A DNA stretch of 64,000 nucleotides from Clavulina sp. PMI_390 (GCA_015039315.1 WIDE01000046.1:128982-192981); one strand, 5' to 3'. Positions 10,160-23,037 are shown, counted from the stretch's first letter. Program-made: numbers and translations. Notes: generated by a model from the letters alone, not told the origin.

Positions 10160-13100
10160 CTACTGAAAAAGCCCACCTCCAGGAGATTGAGCATACGGCA
10201 AAGGAATTTCCACCCCATCGACATGGAAATTCTCCCCCACTAGCTCCTTTATAGCAAACATCAATCGGTCGAGTCGCCTGACTAAACTATACACGCTGGC
10301 CACTCCAACACAAAAGCACCTACGTAACATCCCTGTCACTGTTAGGGCTTCGTGCACCATCGAATAAAAGGTTGTTGGACATACATGTATTGTTCATCCC
10401 TTAGAACCTCCGCCGTTAACACAGTTGGGAGACCTAATTCAGTCTCTTGTGCGATCACATCAATCATTTTATCGTTCTTATTGAGACCGTCAATTAGCGG
10501 CGCAGCGGTAATCTGGGGAAGGGGGACGCCCGTCTTGAGAGACGAAGAGCACATCGCTGATCCAGAGCTGGTCAGTCGATCAACCACATGAGTTATGGAG
10601 CTGCTCACTGATGGTGGTCAATAGCCTGCCTAAAAAGTCTGGATCCAGAAGTCGGGTACGGGCGAGGAATGCTTGAACCCAAATCCCATCCATTCGAATG
10701 ACCACAGTATAAAGATGGGTAAGGAGATATGCTATCTCGCTGTGTGGTATGAGGAGTTATAAGCTATCATCAGCGAAAATGCAATGTTGGGGCAACATAA
10801 CTAGACTTTGACACACAATTGCATGGTGGAGATCGCAGTATATCGACCTGCAGGCCATTTGCCTCTCAAAGAGAACTCATACGAGGCATTGGATGACTGA
10901 GCCTTCAGCTTGCGGATCTTCGAACGAATTGCAATCAGGTCCTTCACGAGCGCGGGTTGGCGCTCTCTTTGCTGTGAAGATGCATTGGATATCACGGAGC
11001 ACATAATAGTGCCAAGCTCTATCATCACGGTAGATTGACCAACACGTTGATACCGTCGCACAGCTACAGTAGGCGGAAGGAACGAAAATATGCTGTGAAA
11101 ATTCGTGTCAGGGGCTATGAAGAACAGACTTTGCGAGGACAGGAAACGAAACCAACAAAGCAGCTGTAACACCAATCACAACGCCTACAAACCTACGCCA
11201 CGCAACGTCCCAACCGAAGCCTTTGAGTGGAGAGGGTTTCAAATCAGTTTTGGTCCGCATCCATGTGACTAAGAGGGCCCACCTGGACTTCCGGGTGCAG
11301 GATCATGGGTATCCTTGTAGCTGTAGCCGAATACCTACACATTTAAACGATGAATCCGGCTATGTTTGGACCGTTTCCTGTCGTGCCGGCTTACCAAAAC
11401 AACGGTAACGCAAGTAATCAGCGTTATTATTGAGGAACCAGGATAATATACGCGGAAGATGAACAGCATCTGTAGGATTGAAATTTACGTCGTGAGTAGA
11501 ATCCTTATGTATAGTGATAGGGACCCACGGGGAAGAACACGAGACAGGCTGCAGCTAATCCGTAAGGGCTATCTCTCCCGTTCCCTGCCGATATGTACCA
11601 GAGAACAAGTCCGGTGATCCCACCGAAGAGAGTGGCAAAGATACGGAATATGAAATTCACAGCAGTCTCTCCTTTAAAACGTGCCGAGGTGAGTTGGACC
11701 ATGATTCTACAGAAAAACAGCTATCGGTCGATCATAATGTTTCAAAAGACATGTGACAGCAGGATTCGACTTACACTGACCAAACCCACTTGCGTTCTTT
11801 GAGTAATCCGGGAATCAGTTGGCTATTTTATGAAGTAGTGATTTCATGCAGAATTTGAAGCCCTTACCGTAAGCCCATCCGGCTGAACTTGCTAAAAAGT
11901 GTGGTAGTGCGATCAGAGCAGTAAGCGCCCCAATCTTGATCGCGAACAATACGTTTCCGCTCGTCACACTAACAACAGTCCCAAAGACCCAGCTTCCCAA
12001 CAATTCGGCGGTGTTTGTGGGTGGGTAAGCGTCAGGATCTCTAGATCGTGCAGGGTTAAGTTGTGGGCCGGACAGGAGGCTACGATGTTCGTCTCCCTCT
12101 TCCTCTGGAAGGTGGTGGCTGCGATGCAATCCCTCGACCACAGAAGGGTCATCATCATCTCCCTCTACAGAGGCTCCGCTGTCGTTGTTGAGAGAAGTAG
12201 AGGAGGTGATGCGGAAAGCTTTCTTCCAAACACCAGACGGAAACCATATGCGAGTATTTCGTCGAGAATTAGTGAGATATTCAAGTTCGTTGAGCTATAA
12301 GAGATAGAAAACAACGCGGTTACAATAGTTTAGATGAAGTTTCGGTATACACTCACAAACAGCATGAGACCATCAGACAGTTCGAGCAAGTGAAAGTGGT
12401 AGGCGAAAGATTGTAGAAGATAAAGGTGTGGAGGATGCTCCGGAATTAGCTCGTCTCTTTCATTCAGATATGGTGTTAACTGCTTCAGCCTGAGTTCGGC
12501 ACAACTCGTCGTTAGTCAAAGCCAAAGCCAAAGCACGATTGGGGAGCTGTGTGCTCACCGGTCATCATTTTTAAATATTTGAAGCGCTTCTTCGAGCCTT
12601 TCTCTCGCTGCTGAGAGGGACGCGGGCTGTTGTGTATCTTCTTCACCGGTATGGCTTTGAGTGGAGGAATCAGCGGTCGTCTCAATCCCGTCTTCAGTTG
12701 TAGGAACGCCTTTGTTAAACTTTTTGTCGCGAACTCCTGAATCAGCGTTGATCTTGGATACTCTCTTCATGAACTGAGGCAAGCAGCCAGGAATGTTAGC
12801 GTCCTCGAGGCGTTCGTGATTGACAGATTCGAGCCAATGCACCGCGCTATCAAGCGCATGGGCGCACGCGAGGATAAGAGGGGAAGTGGCCTCTCCTAGA
12901 ATACTCATTGCTTCCCGCAGATAGTCCTCTCCGTCAGCGGTATGGCGAGCCGCCTCTATATTCATGTACCGCTGGGCAGGGGAGGAAGCAAGCAAGTCAA
13001 TGGGTACTCTCCGTATCCAAGGAATGAAATCACCAATGACTCGAACACCCCAACTTCTTGTTCGCCATTCTGAACCAGGGCGTCAATTCTCAGGGAACCG

Positions 13101-14943
13101 GATCGAAGATGCCATCGAGGATGACGAAGCTTCGAGAGCTTCTCATGTAGCGACAGCCCCCGGAGGTTGCGATACCTCGACGATGGGATTGAAGAGACTC
13201 CACTTGCATGATGTGGCTGATCGTGAGTCTGCTTGGATCCTTCTCTTAGAGGACGTTTGCGTTTTGATGGGGGGTCTCGACGGCGACTGAAAGGTCGAAG
13301 GAATGCGAAGCGGGGGGACTGGGAGGGAGTCCGACCAGTTTGAGAGAATGTCTGGTTCGATTGAGGTCGCTGCTGGCGACCTAGGTTATCCAAGGCGGGT
13401 GCCGGTATTGCCGAAGTAGATTCTGGGGATTGGCTATCTCTAACGTCGGATGGCATCAAGGAGGATGACCCTGATGAGATCTCTTGGCTCGGAATTTGAC
13501 TACCTTCTCTGCTCAAACTCGTCATGCGAGGATCCTTTGATGCGGGATGAGATTTTGGGAAGCGAACCCGCGTCGGATCAAGGATGTGGAAATAGTACGA
13601 TAGCCCGTCGCATCGGACGGTCAGTTTTCGTGCGAAGTCATGTATCGTCGTCAAATCTTTCCCCGAAAACCTTCCATATGAGAAATCTTGTTTTAGAAGC
13701 TCGGAAGAAGCAAGAAGCGGGATAAGACTGGCTTCAGCCTGCGAAACTCTTCAAAGCTCCGGTTAGAGATTGTGATAGGTATGGGATAGATGAATTTGCT
13801 CACAGATCTTGGAATGTTTTGGGGTTAAATTCTTTCGTGAAAGGGTCGAGCTTTAGGAGCTCAGGCTGGGTTTTCAGGGCTTTTGACAGTGGCTTCAAGA
13901 CGTTGACCATTCGTTTGATGAACTGCGCGTTGACTGATTCTGGGAAAATTGCAGCGGCGCAAAAGAGTGATATGCCTACGTGCACAGCCAGGGGAATAAC
14001 CACAATCTGGCCGATCTAACGTAGCCAGAGTGGACTGAGCGTGGTTATTGATGATGTGAGTGCGCATGCATGCTTACACGGTAGTTAGAATATGGAAAGA
14101 GCGCAGAAGTAGTGAAACAAATGCCTAGGATGGTTCGACTGAGTTCTCGGTAGGGATATCTGAGACTAAGATATACTAACCAGTACAAATGCACCCGAAG
14201 ACGGCATATGGACCGGGCCCAAATCTTGCTCTCAAGTAAACAAAGAAAGCTCCTCCAATGGACATGAATGTAAGAAGGATCGCATTAGGCTATATGTGAA
14301 GGTTTCATCAGGCAGGTCAGATTCCGAAGATAAGTTGTTTGACGCACTGTGAATTGATTCGCGTACTCTCCCGAGAACACCCCTGCTTTCCCGATTTCAC
14401 CCGATACTGGTGGCCGCGCAAGATCTGCGAACACAAGTGCAAAACAGTTCCATGCCCAAGCGAGGCATACGGCGGATATCAATTTAAGTTCGCGACGAAG
14501 AACCGTGATGAAGGGCTCATGCGGTGGGGATAACACTGCAGCCATGAGGATGAGAAACGACGCGTCGCCCAGCACTACCTCCGTGTTGGGAACCAGAAAC
14601 AACACAAGTGAAATCTAGAAAAGATGCGAAGTTATTCTAGGCCGAAGATACTATGTCGTTGCTAAATAAATTTGTTTCAATGAGGCTCGCTCACCCAACC
14701 GCAAATAACAGATCGAATGACAGGTTTCATCGAACTCATATTGATTTTTGAAGGGACCCATCCAAATTGATTTCGGCAGAAGCTTTTGACTGGGTATGGG
14801 AATTCCAAGTATCTCCGAAAGACTCTGCGTCTTTGTCCACCCTCTACATCCTCGAGAGGCTCTAGCACCTCGTGACTCGGCGGAGCTCTATTTGAGTCAT
14901 CATTTCCAGCTGTTGGATTTGGGAACATCTTCTCTTCGGCCAT
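10160..14943 (-). CDS. large membrane protein, aromatic-acid-exporter/BRE4-like (ArAE_2_N + DUF2421 type)
   Basis: Starts at the ATG at 14943 (MAEEKMFPNPTAGND). The N-terminal half has repeated membrane spans (VVLGDASFLILMAAVLSPPH, AFFVYLRARFGPGPY, VVIPLAVHVGISLFCAAAIF) followed by FIKRMVNVLKPLSKALK, as in the six-TM N-domain of fungal ER transporter-like proteins. A basic, Ser-rich soluble loop spans about 12.6-13.6 kb. A second membrane half (VLFAIKIGALTALIALPHFL, FGGITGLVLWYISAGNG) leads into the C-terminal DUF2421 part with RYQRVGQSTVMIELG, WVQAFLARTRLLDPDF and KTGVPLPQITAAPL, ending SPGGGLFQ at 10160. The family includes yeast Bre4 (brefeldin A sensitivity). Its substrate is unknown; secretory or plasma-membrane export of small organic acids is an inference. 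There are more than ten introns, many of them short. Confidence 0.8.
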
Positions 14944-15540
14944 AGGGTAAGAACCGAGAGCAGAGGGAATGAACCGCTTGGCTGGGGGGTCTTCAGGTGA
15001 CGGCCCGGTTAGGGTCCCAAAATTTGAGGGCTATGTTTGGTTACTTTGTTTGTTGGATGAAGTTTGGACCCACGCACACATGATCAGTGCCTTCCGATAT
15101 CTCGATGACGAGGTCGATTCTCATGGTAGATCAGCGGGGCTATAGTAGCAGACGCTCTCAAATCCGGAGCATAATAGAACCATTATATGAGCAAACCTGA
15201 GGAATAGCCTGAGGAATGTACGGGAGAAAGCCAAGCTTGAATCGCATTACTATTGCCGGTGTGAGACAACTGGGTATGTAGTTCATTCATAGTGACGTGG
15301 CACCTGGTTGAAAGGCTCCGAACCCACAAGAAATGCCAGAAGTGGTTCACGCCGATATGTTGTTACACTGGCACCAAATTTCTGGGAATAGGTGTCGTCA
15401 TGTTAGACGATATCCCCAAAGACCCTGTTCTACATCCATAAGATGGGGCAAAAAATGGGACTAAAACATAATGCTTAAACCTTATCATCACGTTCCACAT
15501 CAACCTGACAATGATGTCGTTGATGAGTCAGTGAGCCAAT
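14944..15540. other. intergenic region, presumed promoter of the BRE4-like gene
   Basis: About 600 bp between the ATG of the BRE4-like gene and the stop of F-box-like gene 2. No gene or repeat was recognised. Confidence 0.4.
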
Positions 15541-17152
15541 TCAAATGGAATCATGTACCTCCACCTCAGTACAGCTCTCGAGAAGCTTTGTCTTCACATT
15601 TTTTGACAATAATGGAACAGAAATTCGAGCCATGTGGCGCAGTTGGACCAGTTCTCCAAGAGCACTCTCGAGATCTCGGATGGAGTTGATGTGGCTTTCC
15701 GGCTCTTGCCACCAGTCTCGACTCCGAGGAACTGGGGTTCGAAACTCAAAGTTGTTGAGGGCGGAGACGTATGGATTCGAAATCAGAACCCGAATGATGG
15801 CAGTTATAAGCCGAAATGGATATTTATCGCTGGATAGCCAGCACATAGAAGTAGTAATTGGTGCGGAAGCATTCTGTGGTATATCCGTAGGAAGAACATC
15901 AGCTCCATTGATCAATACATCATACCCAGGAAGTGTTTTCACTTACAACCGCTGACAAAAAGGGGCCTAAAGCTGGTAAAGGATGGTGGGGTCTGGTTGC
16001 TGAGCGATAATTGAAAACAACTCTGCGAACATTCCCAAGCTTGAGATTTCCGAGAACTGCCTCAGCAGTGGAGAGGTCTGTCGATCTGAACTTGACTGAA
16101 AGGGTTTGGAGAGAAGGCATATCTGTCAGGGGAAAACCACTGTCAAGCCACTTCCAGACGATCAGGTTGATGTCTAAATGCGCCATATTAGGCGCGAGAG
16201 ACATTATTTGGGTCATTATAGGGGGAAGATTGCTCGGAGACTCTTCAGTGAGCCTGAAAACAGACGCGGATCCCACACTCGCGAAGGAGAGCTCGGGCAG
16301 AGGATAACCAAGTGATATAGGGAGGGCAGAAAAAAAACGGATGGTTTGGAGGGAAGGAGCATCAAGATTGACATCCTCGAGAGGTACGTCGTCCCCCGAG
16401 ATATGTGATTCCCATACAAGATGCCGCAACACTGGTAATTGAGCTCCGAAAAGAAGGTGTGCAAGGGCCTTGATATTGTGGAGAGCTCCAGTGCCCTCCA
16501 TCGTAATTCGCCCACAACGAAGTCGGGACTCGTTCAATAGAAACACGAATTCCTTCGACTGCTTTTGTGCAGCATCACCGGGTCCCGGATAGAGGTAGCT
16601 TTCAATATTGCGGTGGGCACCAACATATCTCCACACAAAAGATATAGTTAGCATTTCTTGTTTTGCTCGCAAGCACCAGAGTTTTAGTAATGAGACCGGC
16701 CAAGAGGACCAATCCGCCGATGTGAACGCCCAAGGGCAACTCAGCACGGTTCTTCGTATTGTTGACGACAAGGCGAGCAAGTCAAATACGCTCTTTGTTT
16801 TGGAAGGATTGATGGCGAATGAGACTATCCTTTGCAAGACCTGCGAGGGAAGGCCCTCAAACGGACCTGTCTTGCTACGATACTTGGTCAGTAGGTCCGT
16901 TAGCTGAGGTTGGAGGGCGTCCGCCATTCCCAGCACTTCATTCCTCATCTCGTGGATGATGCGCACTCGTCGTTCCAGCTCCTCCTCGCGGTGAGCTCGC
17001 TCAGGCGCGCGGAGCTCAAACACATGAGGGGATTGTACTATCTTAGATTGCGAGATCTGGAGATGGTGTTCCACCTCTTGTACTCGCATGCGAAGATTGT
17101 CCACAGAGGTCTGGAGCTTGTGTAAATGGTGATTCTTGATCTCACTATCCAT
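15541..17152 (-). CDS. coiled-coil/F-box-like/LRR-type protein, paralogue 2
   Basis: Starts at the ATG at 17152 (MDSEIKNHHLHKLQTSVDNL). The N-terminal ~100 residues are strongly helical, with heptad-like charge. The F-box-like core is diverged (FEGLPSQVLQRIVSFAINPS, then LALSSTIRRTVLSCPWAF). SADWSSWPVSLLKLWCLRA matches the TEADW...EAWC block of paralogue 1. Leucine-rich repeats follow. An intron (donor GTAAGT after FLSAV, acceptor ACCACAG) leads in phase to a last exon of ~125 residues (NASAPITTSMCWLS... to HDSI) that stops at 15541. Adaptor of an SCF-type ligase is the family-based guess. It is the first of three tandem same-strand copies spaced ~0.5 kb apart. Confidence 0.78.
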
Positions 17153-17711
17153 TCAAGAAACCAGAAGCGAGTGAAGATGGTCGGCGTGACGCCTGGACAG
17201 TTCCCACGATGCCGTAATTCAAATGTCAGTGGGCTTTGACGATGAGTATCTGTTGAGCAGAAAAACATCCTCCGCTTGGACACGAGCTTCGATATCGTTG
17301 GTGCGATCGAAGTCTCAAGGCAAATCAATATCCTCTTCAGGTAATATTACTGAAATATGATGTGGAAATTTTCTGGACGTGGGAGGTGAAGCCCCGAACG
17401 TCCGTTTTTCCATCAGCACAACTCCGAACACCCCACTGGCCTTTAACACATTGGAGCTGTGATTCGTGGCATATCACATTCTATAATCAAACAGAGCTTA
17501 TGGCCGATAACTCCCATGCCGGTTACAAAAACCTTCCGAAGGGTGGAACCCTGGTATGTCAACAAGGTTTTTCTGTGCGATGTGTCTATCCCTCATGAGT
17601 ATCGAATAATTCAGAAATCAAAAATTCTCCGTCTCCTGTAGGATGCTGGTTCTCCAGAACATTTGCCTTCTGTTTGGTAGATTTCTCGTTCAGTATTTTT
17701 CCGACAATCGC
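17153..17711. other. spacer between F-box-like paralogues 2 and 3
   Basis: About 560 bp upstream of paralogue 2 and downstream of paralogue 3. It should hold one promoter and one terminator. I see no coding signal. Confidence 0.4.
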
Positions 17712-19337
17712 TCAAAGTACTGCAAATTTGGCCATGAAAGGGCAACATACCTCGGTAGATGCCAGCTCAAACGACGATTGCAGTAGGCTCGATAACTTGT
17801 TGGGGATGCATAACTTTGCGTTTCCCCGCTTCCGGGAGAAAGCGATTAATGCGTTCTTCAGTTTCTGCTTCCGTCGGCCGATGTGATCCAGTAGAGGAAG
17901 TGGTACGAAGGGGTACCATATTCTGTTATCATCGATATTGACCGTCAGCCTCTGGAGGTTCGGGACAATAGAGGGATCTAGCAGTTCGAGGATAATGTTT
18001 GTAAAGGTGGGCACGATGCCCCTGGACGATGAGGTACAGGAGATTGTCGTAATGGAAGGGTGCATAGTCGTCTAGATATCATCCAGTAAAGATGCGAGAG
18101 CGTTTAATTTATTACTCACGGATGGATAAGGAAGCTTTCTATTAGATAGCCCAAAAGTTGGACGTACCACTTCATGCAAGAGTCGCCTGACGTCATTGGA
18201 CCGAAAGCCACGGTTACGGTACTGTGCAATGCAAATAGATTGAAGGTTCACGAGTTCTATTTTTTGTAGAGCTTGTATGCAAAGCTCTACATTTCGTGTG
18301 ACGTTTAATGTCAAGGTGGTGATGGCGGGAAAGGATGAAGTTTGTATATCCTGACGAGTAATGCGATAGCGAGCAGCCTCGATAACGAGGTTAGCAACAT
18401 TAGGAGCCGAATCCCAGAGGTTCCCAGTGACTTGAGAGCCTAGTAGAGTTTCCGAATCTTGTAATCGAGAACTGTATAACGCAACCGAAAGGGTTGACAG
18501 GTGGGGAAGTTGGCATGCGATTTGTGGGACAGCAGTGTCGATATACAGCTGCTGAAGCCGGGGTGCGTCGAGCGGGAAAAATATGGGTTCTTGTTCTAGG
18601 ATCCCTACAGCCAGTAATTCGAGTGATTCGAGCCGCGAGCCAAAAAGAAAGTTGAGGACCAGGCTCTTTGACAGTGGAACGGAAAACGTAAAAGCCTCAA
18701 AATGTATAGCGGAGAACCTCGATAGACATGACTCTAGGATCCAAAGGAAGCGTGCAGCGCCCGATCTCTCTCCCGAATCAATAGCGTTGGTGGTTCCTTC
18801 ACAAGTGGTCACCACAGCATGGCTAATGCGAATCAGCGTGTTTTGATTGATACGAATGGATAGTGGCGCGGTTCCAGCTCGATAGCACCATTGTACGAGA
18901 GCTTCGATAGGCCACTTCGACCAGTCAGCCTCAGTGAATAGGACCCGTGTTCCAAGAACGAGGGACCTCCAGGAGGAACAGACATGAGATAGTCGAATGA
19001 CCATCCGTCTCTCAGGGGGCCTCGCCGCAAGAAGTAGAATATTCTGGAGTATATCCAATGGAAGGACTCCGATGGGGGTCATTTTCATTCTCGCACAACC
19101 TTCATATTGATTGGCTGACGAGAGCAGGTTGGCAAAAAGGCTCTCAACATGCGCCTTTAGAGCCACTGTCTCAACTATTTGGGCACGAAATTCTTCACGG
19201 AGGGTCGGCGAGACATTGAAGATATGCGGTGCATCTTCTGCCGCTGTGATCAATCGGGCAAGCTCGTGCCTGAGGTCTGCGACAGCTGATGATAGGATGC
19301 TAAGGGATGCATCGAGTCCAGCGTGTATATCCTCCAT
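17712..19337 (-). CDS. coiled-coil/F-box-like/LRR-type protein, paralogue 3
   Basis: Starts at the ATG at 19337 (MEDIHAGLDASLSILSSAVA). N-terminal helical region, then the clearest F-box-like core of the set: IGVLPLDILQNILLLAARPP followed by IRLSHVCSSWRSLVLGTRVL and FTEADWSKWPIEALVQWCYR. Irregular LRRs follow (LESLELLAVGIL, LQQLYIDTAV, LSTLSVALYS, ITTLTLNVT). An intron (donor GTACGT after RRLLHEV, acceptor GATATCTAG) leads in phase to a last exon beginning TTMHPSITTIS and ending MAKFAVL. Closest in layout to paralogue 1 (shared ADW and AGT motifs). Function inferred as a substrate adaptor for ubiquitylation. Confidence 0.8.
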
Positions 19338-19794
19338 TTCAAGGGAGGATGTAAGCTTAATACAAACTATTCTCAGTCTAACAAGCTGTCCCCTGGTGCA
19401 TATCAGCGAGAGAGCTTACCGAGCTGGGCTCGAGACTTCGGCGACCATGCGTCCAAACAACACCCCCCTTGGTAGGCCAAACTCGGAGTCAAAGGGAAAT
19501 AAGATAGATTATATATAGAGAGATGGTCGTTATGAACTATGCAACGGTATGATACTTGATGGTTAATAAGGATAGTTATGTTGCGTTCCTTTGTCGATCG
19601 CATGGTAATCTGCTACGGAAAATCGTGCCACACCGCGGCGGCTGTAGGCTACAAATGGCTGAGAGCTCCTATAGAGACCATGTCAAGTGACGAATGAACC
19701 ACTGGCTGGAGGCACGATGTGGTCTATAGGGAGTAATCCACTTTCTTCTCATGCAGGGCTAAACTCAGTATGCGCACGAGGTACGCTGGTTGGT
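19338..19794. other. spacer between F-box-like paralogues 3 and 4
   Basis: About 450 bp. It holds the upstream region of paralogue 3 and the 3' side of paralogue 4. No gene was recognised. Confidence 0.4.
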
Positions 19795-21568
19795 TTACCC
19801 AAAGATATCAGAGAGATAGCTGTCGCCATCAAAGCTGATGAACGAAGATGTGTCTTCACCCTCACTTGCACCATCGCCCTCATCGCACGAGCCCTCGGTT
19901 ATTGGAGGGGCGCAGGTCTCCTCCACAGGCTCCTCCCCATACAGTCCAAGGCCAACCTAGCGATGTCGTCATTCGTCTCTGATAGATCACCAGAGGGAAT
20001 ATCGGGCACCTACCTCAAGTTGGACTCTTCTGCGACGCAGGTCGCTAGAGAAAATCCTCGAAGAAACAGGAATGCAGACTCGCTCCAACTTCCTTCTAGC
20101 AAGCAAATTGCCAAGAACGAGCTCGAATTTAGTGAGAGAGCTCTTTGCGGCGATCAAAGCGTCCAGCTTTTCGCTATCCTCCTCGTTCCCGTCGACCTGG
20201 AATTCGAGAGTCTTCATCTTGGGGATGAAGTTAAGGTTGCAGAGGTTGAGGATGATGCTATTGGCCGTGCGAAGGAAGCTGGCGAGAGGGAATCGGAAAA
20301 CCAAGTGTGTCGCCGAAGGAGTGAAGAGTGACTGTAAATGATTCCCAGAGTGGGTCAACAGGGAACACGAGAGAAGCGATGCTGGGAAGATGGATACGCA
20401 CAACATTTTGCAGTAATTGGGATACCTCCCCCTTTTGGAACCCACCCGAAGCCTGATTCTGAATCGTGAAGCGCTGCAGGTTGGCAAAGCTGACCTTGGA
20501 CAGCAGTTGAGTGATGATATGCAGCTTGCTTGTTACGTCAACACTCAAGCTCTTTACGCATGAGATCGAGCTGAAGGTAGCCTCGTCATCGATGCGTACG
20601 CCAGAGTGGACTTCAAGGTCGAGGTTCTCGATATTAGAACCAGCATTCCAAATTCCACCAGTCCAGTTAGCCCCGAACACCGTCTTCCCAGATTCTATCT
20701 CATCAGGCAAGTGGACTCGTATAGAGAGCAACTGTGGGAGGGAGTTGGAAAAGAAGCGGGGAGGAACGCTTTGCAAAAAGCTAAGGGTCTTGACGTTGGG
20801 CGCGTTGAATGCTGATGCACCATCGGTGTCATCCTCGAATGTGGCGGAGAGGTTGAAGTCTTGGAGGGATATCAGTGGTGTTCGGAATAGGAAGCTAGTG
20901 AGAAGTCGAGTCTGGGAAGAGGAGAGGGTGCCACCCTCGTGGAGATCCAAATGTTGCCATTGGGGGCGGGTCGCGTCCATGACCCGGACCAGATATGCTG
21001 GATCCCACGCAAGGTCGGCGGGCCGTGTCTCCGTCCCGTCAGGGTCGAGAGCCTCAAGGGAGAGGACAAGGCGACTGTGCCTCAGGCCTTTGCCCAATTT
21101 GACCGTGAGGCCACGTGCACCAGCCCGCGAGCACCAGAGCTCGATGACAGGAGGCGACCAGTGCTCCCACCGAGGACATGTGAAAAGCCGCTGGCACGAG
21201 AACACTGCGGCACGCATCTGTGACGACACTCGAGACAATATGTCGATCCCCGCATAATTGGTTGGGTCAGTGTATGAAATGATCTCTCGAAGAAGTTCTT
21301 GTGGAAGAACGGTGATGGGAGCAGTCTTGACACGAACGCTGTTCTCGAAGAACGCCACAGCGTCATGGGCTCGAGCGAGCAAAGTGTCAACGCTACCCGA
21401 GATTGTTGCTGCATGGAGAGCAAGACGATGTAGACTGGCACGATCTTTGTGGTTGAGTTCAAGAGCGTGAGGGAGTTGGAATGTTTCGGATGCTAATGAG
21501 TGCATGACAGTTTCGAGGTTCTCGACCATCGAAGCAAGCAGAGTGATTGTCGACTCCGACTCGGCCAT
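19795..21568 (-). CDS. coiled-coil/F-box-like/LRR-type protein, paralogue 4, with acidic tail
   Basis: Starts at the ATG at 21568 (MAESESTITLLASMVENLET). N-terminal helices, F-box-like core (ITVLPQELLREIISYTDPTN, then ILSRVSSQMRAAVFSCQRLF), the ELWCSRAGARGLTVKL block shared with paralogue 1, and irregular LRRs. Two introns are visible. The first (donor GTGCGT after LLQNV, acceptor TTTACAG) leads to SLFTPSATHLVFRF and continues to RRRRVQLE. The second (donor GTAGGT, acceptor ATCGCTAG) leads to a short exon (VGLGLYGEEPVEETCAPP... SYLSDIFG) ending TAA at 19795-19797. The last exon is acidic and Ser/Glu/Asp-rich, and the other paralogues do not show it. GC content and codon bias look higher than in the other copies, so it may be an older or separately acquired member. 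Confidence 0.8.
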
Positions 21569-22183
21569 TGTGTAGATGATTTAGATGCAACGCCAATAGA
21601 TAATCCTAGGCCAAGGCGGGGAAGCGGGCACAGCGTAGTGGAGGTGAGTAACAAACGATGGTGGCAGCGTAGGGTGGTGTTTAAATAGTGGCGAGACTAT
21701 CGGGTGCAGCGAGGTGCAGGAATTCGAGTCATTGTGAATGACTCGCCTTCCAGGCTAGCACTGCCTCCCTGCAGAGCCTCCAGGGTGTTTTAGACGGTGC
21801 CGAAAGCCTGCTGTATTGGTCAAGCCATGGCCTGGGATGTGGACCCTTCGAGGCACCAAGAAGATTTCGAATGGCGCACCTGATATGACCATCCCGATTC
21901 CTGAATTTGTAATCCATTCACGATGTCATAGGGTCAAACACTCGGAATGGCGGAGAAACGCTGGAAGACGATCAGGATCTTCGCAGGAATGCCATAATGC
22001 AATGCATATCTGATCCGTGTGAAAGACGGATGCCATGACTCGCACCTCAGCGCCACGGGGCTGTGTGCCCTATAACAACGCTGACAAGGCCCGTTCAGCT
22101 CACAAGACCACCTGCTATCCGCACCTCAGTCCCATCTATTGTCTGCACAACCGCCGTTTATTAGTCTTCAGCTATTGAGAAAG
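21569..22183. other. divergent intergenic region
   Basis: About 615 bp between the ATG of F-box-like paralogue 4 (-) and the ATG of the hypothetical gene at 22184 (+). It is expected to hold both promoters. A CCCTATAACAAC stretch near 22068-22080 could be a weak TATA-like element for the plus-strand gene. Confidence 0.35.
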
Positions 22184-22935
22184 ATGTGGGACGCCTTCAC
22201 CAAAGCGTGGAATGCATCCGGCCAGAGCGGTGGTAGTGGTACCCAGCAGCTCTCTGGACGCTCCGACAAGGACAAGAATAAGTCTACTGCCACCCCTACT
22301 GTTCTACGTGAAGACCTATCGAAAGCTGTCCAAGAGGCAGAACGCTGGCTGAGCTCGTCCACACCCGGTGACGGTTACAGCTTCAAACCTATCCATATCA
22401 TTCTGTGCCCCCACTACCCCGAACTTGATGTGCCTTTCGGATGCGGACCCACAGAAGAGGTCGCCATTGTTGTTGGAGCGATTACAAACATGGCGTTGGA
22501 GGTTGGGTTCCTTGGTGAGTGCGGCGTTGCTATTTGTGTCTTGGAAGGGAGTGATGGTATTTGGACTAACACATGGGCGTTAGAGTCGTGGAATGGAGTG
22601 GTAGCAATGCGAAACTGGATCGACGCTCTGCAGAGGGTGATTAAGGTGTGGAAGGCAAAGAAGGACGACCCCGCCGGCACCAGGATATGTGAGGCGATCG
22701 TTCTGGGCGTCAATACCCGCAGCGATCCAACGTCACTGGCCAAGGATCTTGCGTCCAAGATGCAAATTGTCGGGATGCTGAAGACTGGTGAGTTTTGCTG
22801 TTTGCGGTCGAGTTTTTCTTCGGCGGCTGTGGTCCTGACGCCTCTCCGCCCACAGTTGCGCAGTCCGTATATGGTAAAGGTGCCTCAGAGACGAGGCAAA
22901 GCGATGCTTTCTGGGGAACACAGTTAATATTGTAA
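22184..22935 (+). CDS. hypothetical protein, ~230 aa
   Basis: Starts at the ATG at 22184 (MWDAFTKAWNASGQSGGSGT). A Gly/Ser/Lys-rich low-complexity segment leads to a compact, mixed hydrophobic domain with LREDLSKAVQEAERWLSS, IIVVGAITNMALEVG-like and CGVAICVLEGSDGIW stretches, and WNGVVAMRNWIDALQRVIKV. One intron (donor GTGAGT in MLKT, acceptor CCCACAG) adds a final exon (VAQSVYGKGASETRQSDAFW...) ending TAA at 22933-22935. There is no signal peptide or membrane span. I do not recognise the fold or a catalytic motif. It lies alone between the F-box array and KRI1 and may be lineage-specific. Confidence 0.65.
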
Positions 22936-23037
22936 TACGAGAGCTACTATTGTTTCAATTTCGATCATTTTTGGCCTACCACGTGTGGTGGAGAGCACCG
23001 AGGCTGGTGTGCGTGTCTTGTTTACAACCCTAACACG

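Noticed and set aside
19687..20331. 214-codon open frame on the plus strand
   Set aside because: Antisense to the last two exons of F-box-like paralogue 4. No motif and no start context.
20511..21257. 248-codon open frame on the plus strand
   Set aside because: It lies antisense inside F-box-like paralogue 4, which has a clear family signal on the minus strand. The composition (many Arg/Ser) is typical of antisense frames in GC-rich coding DNA.
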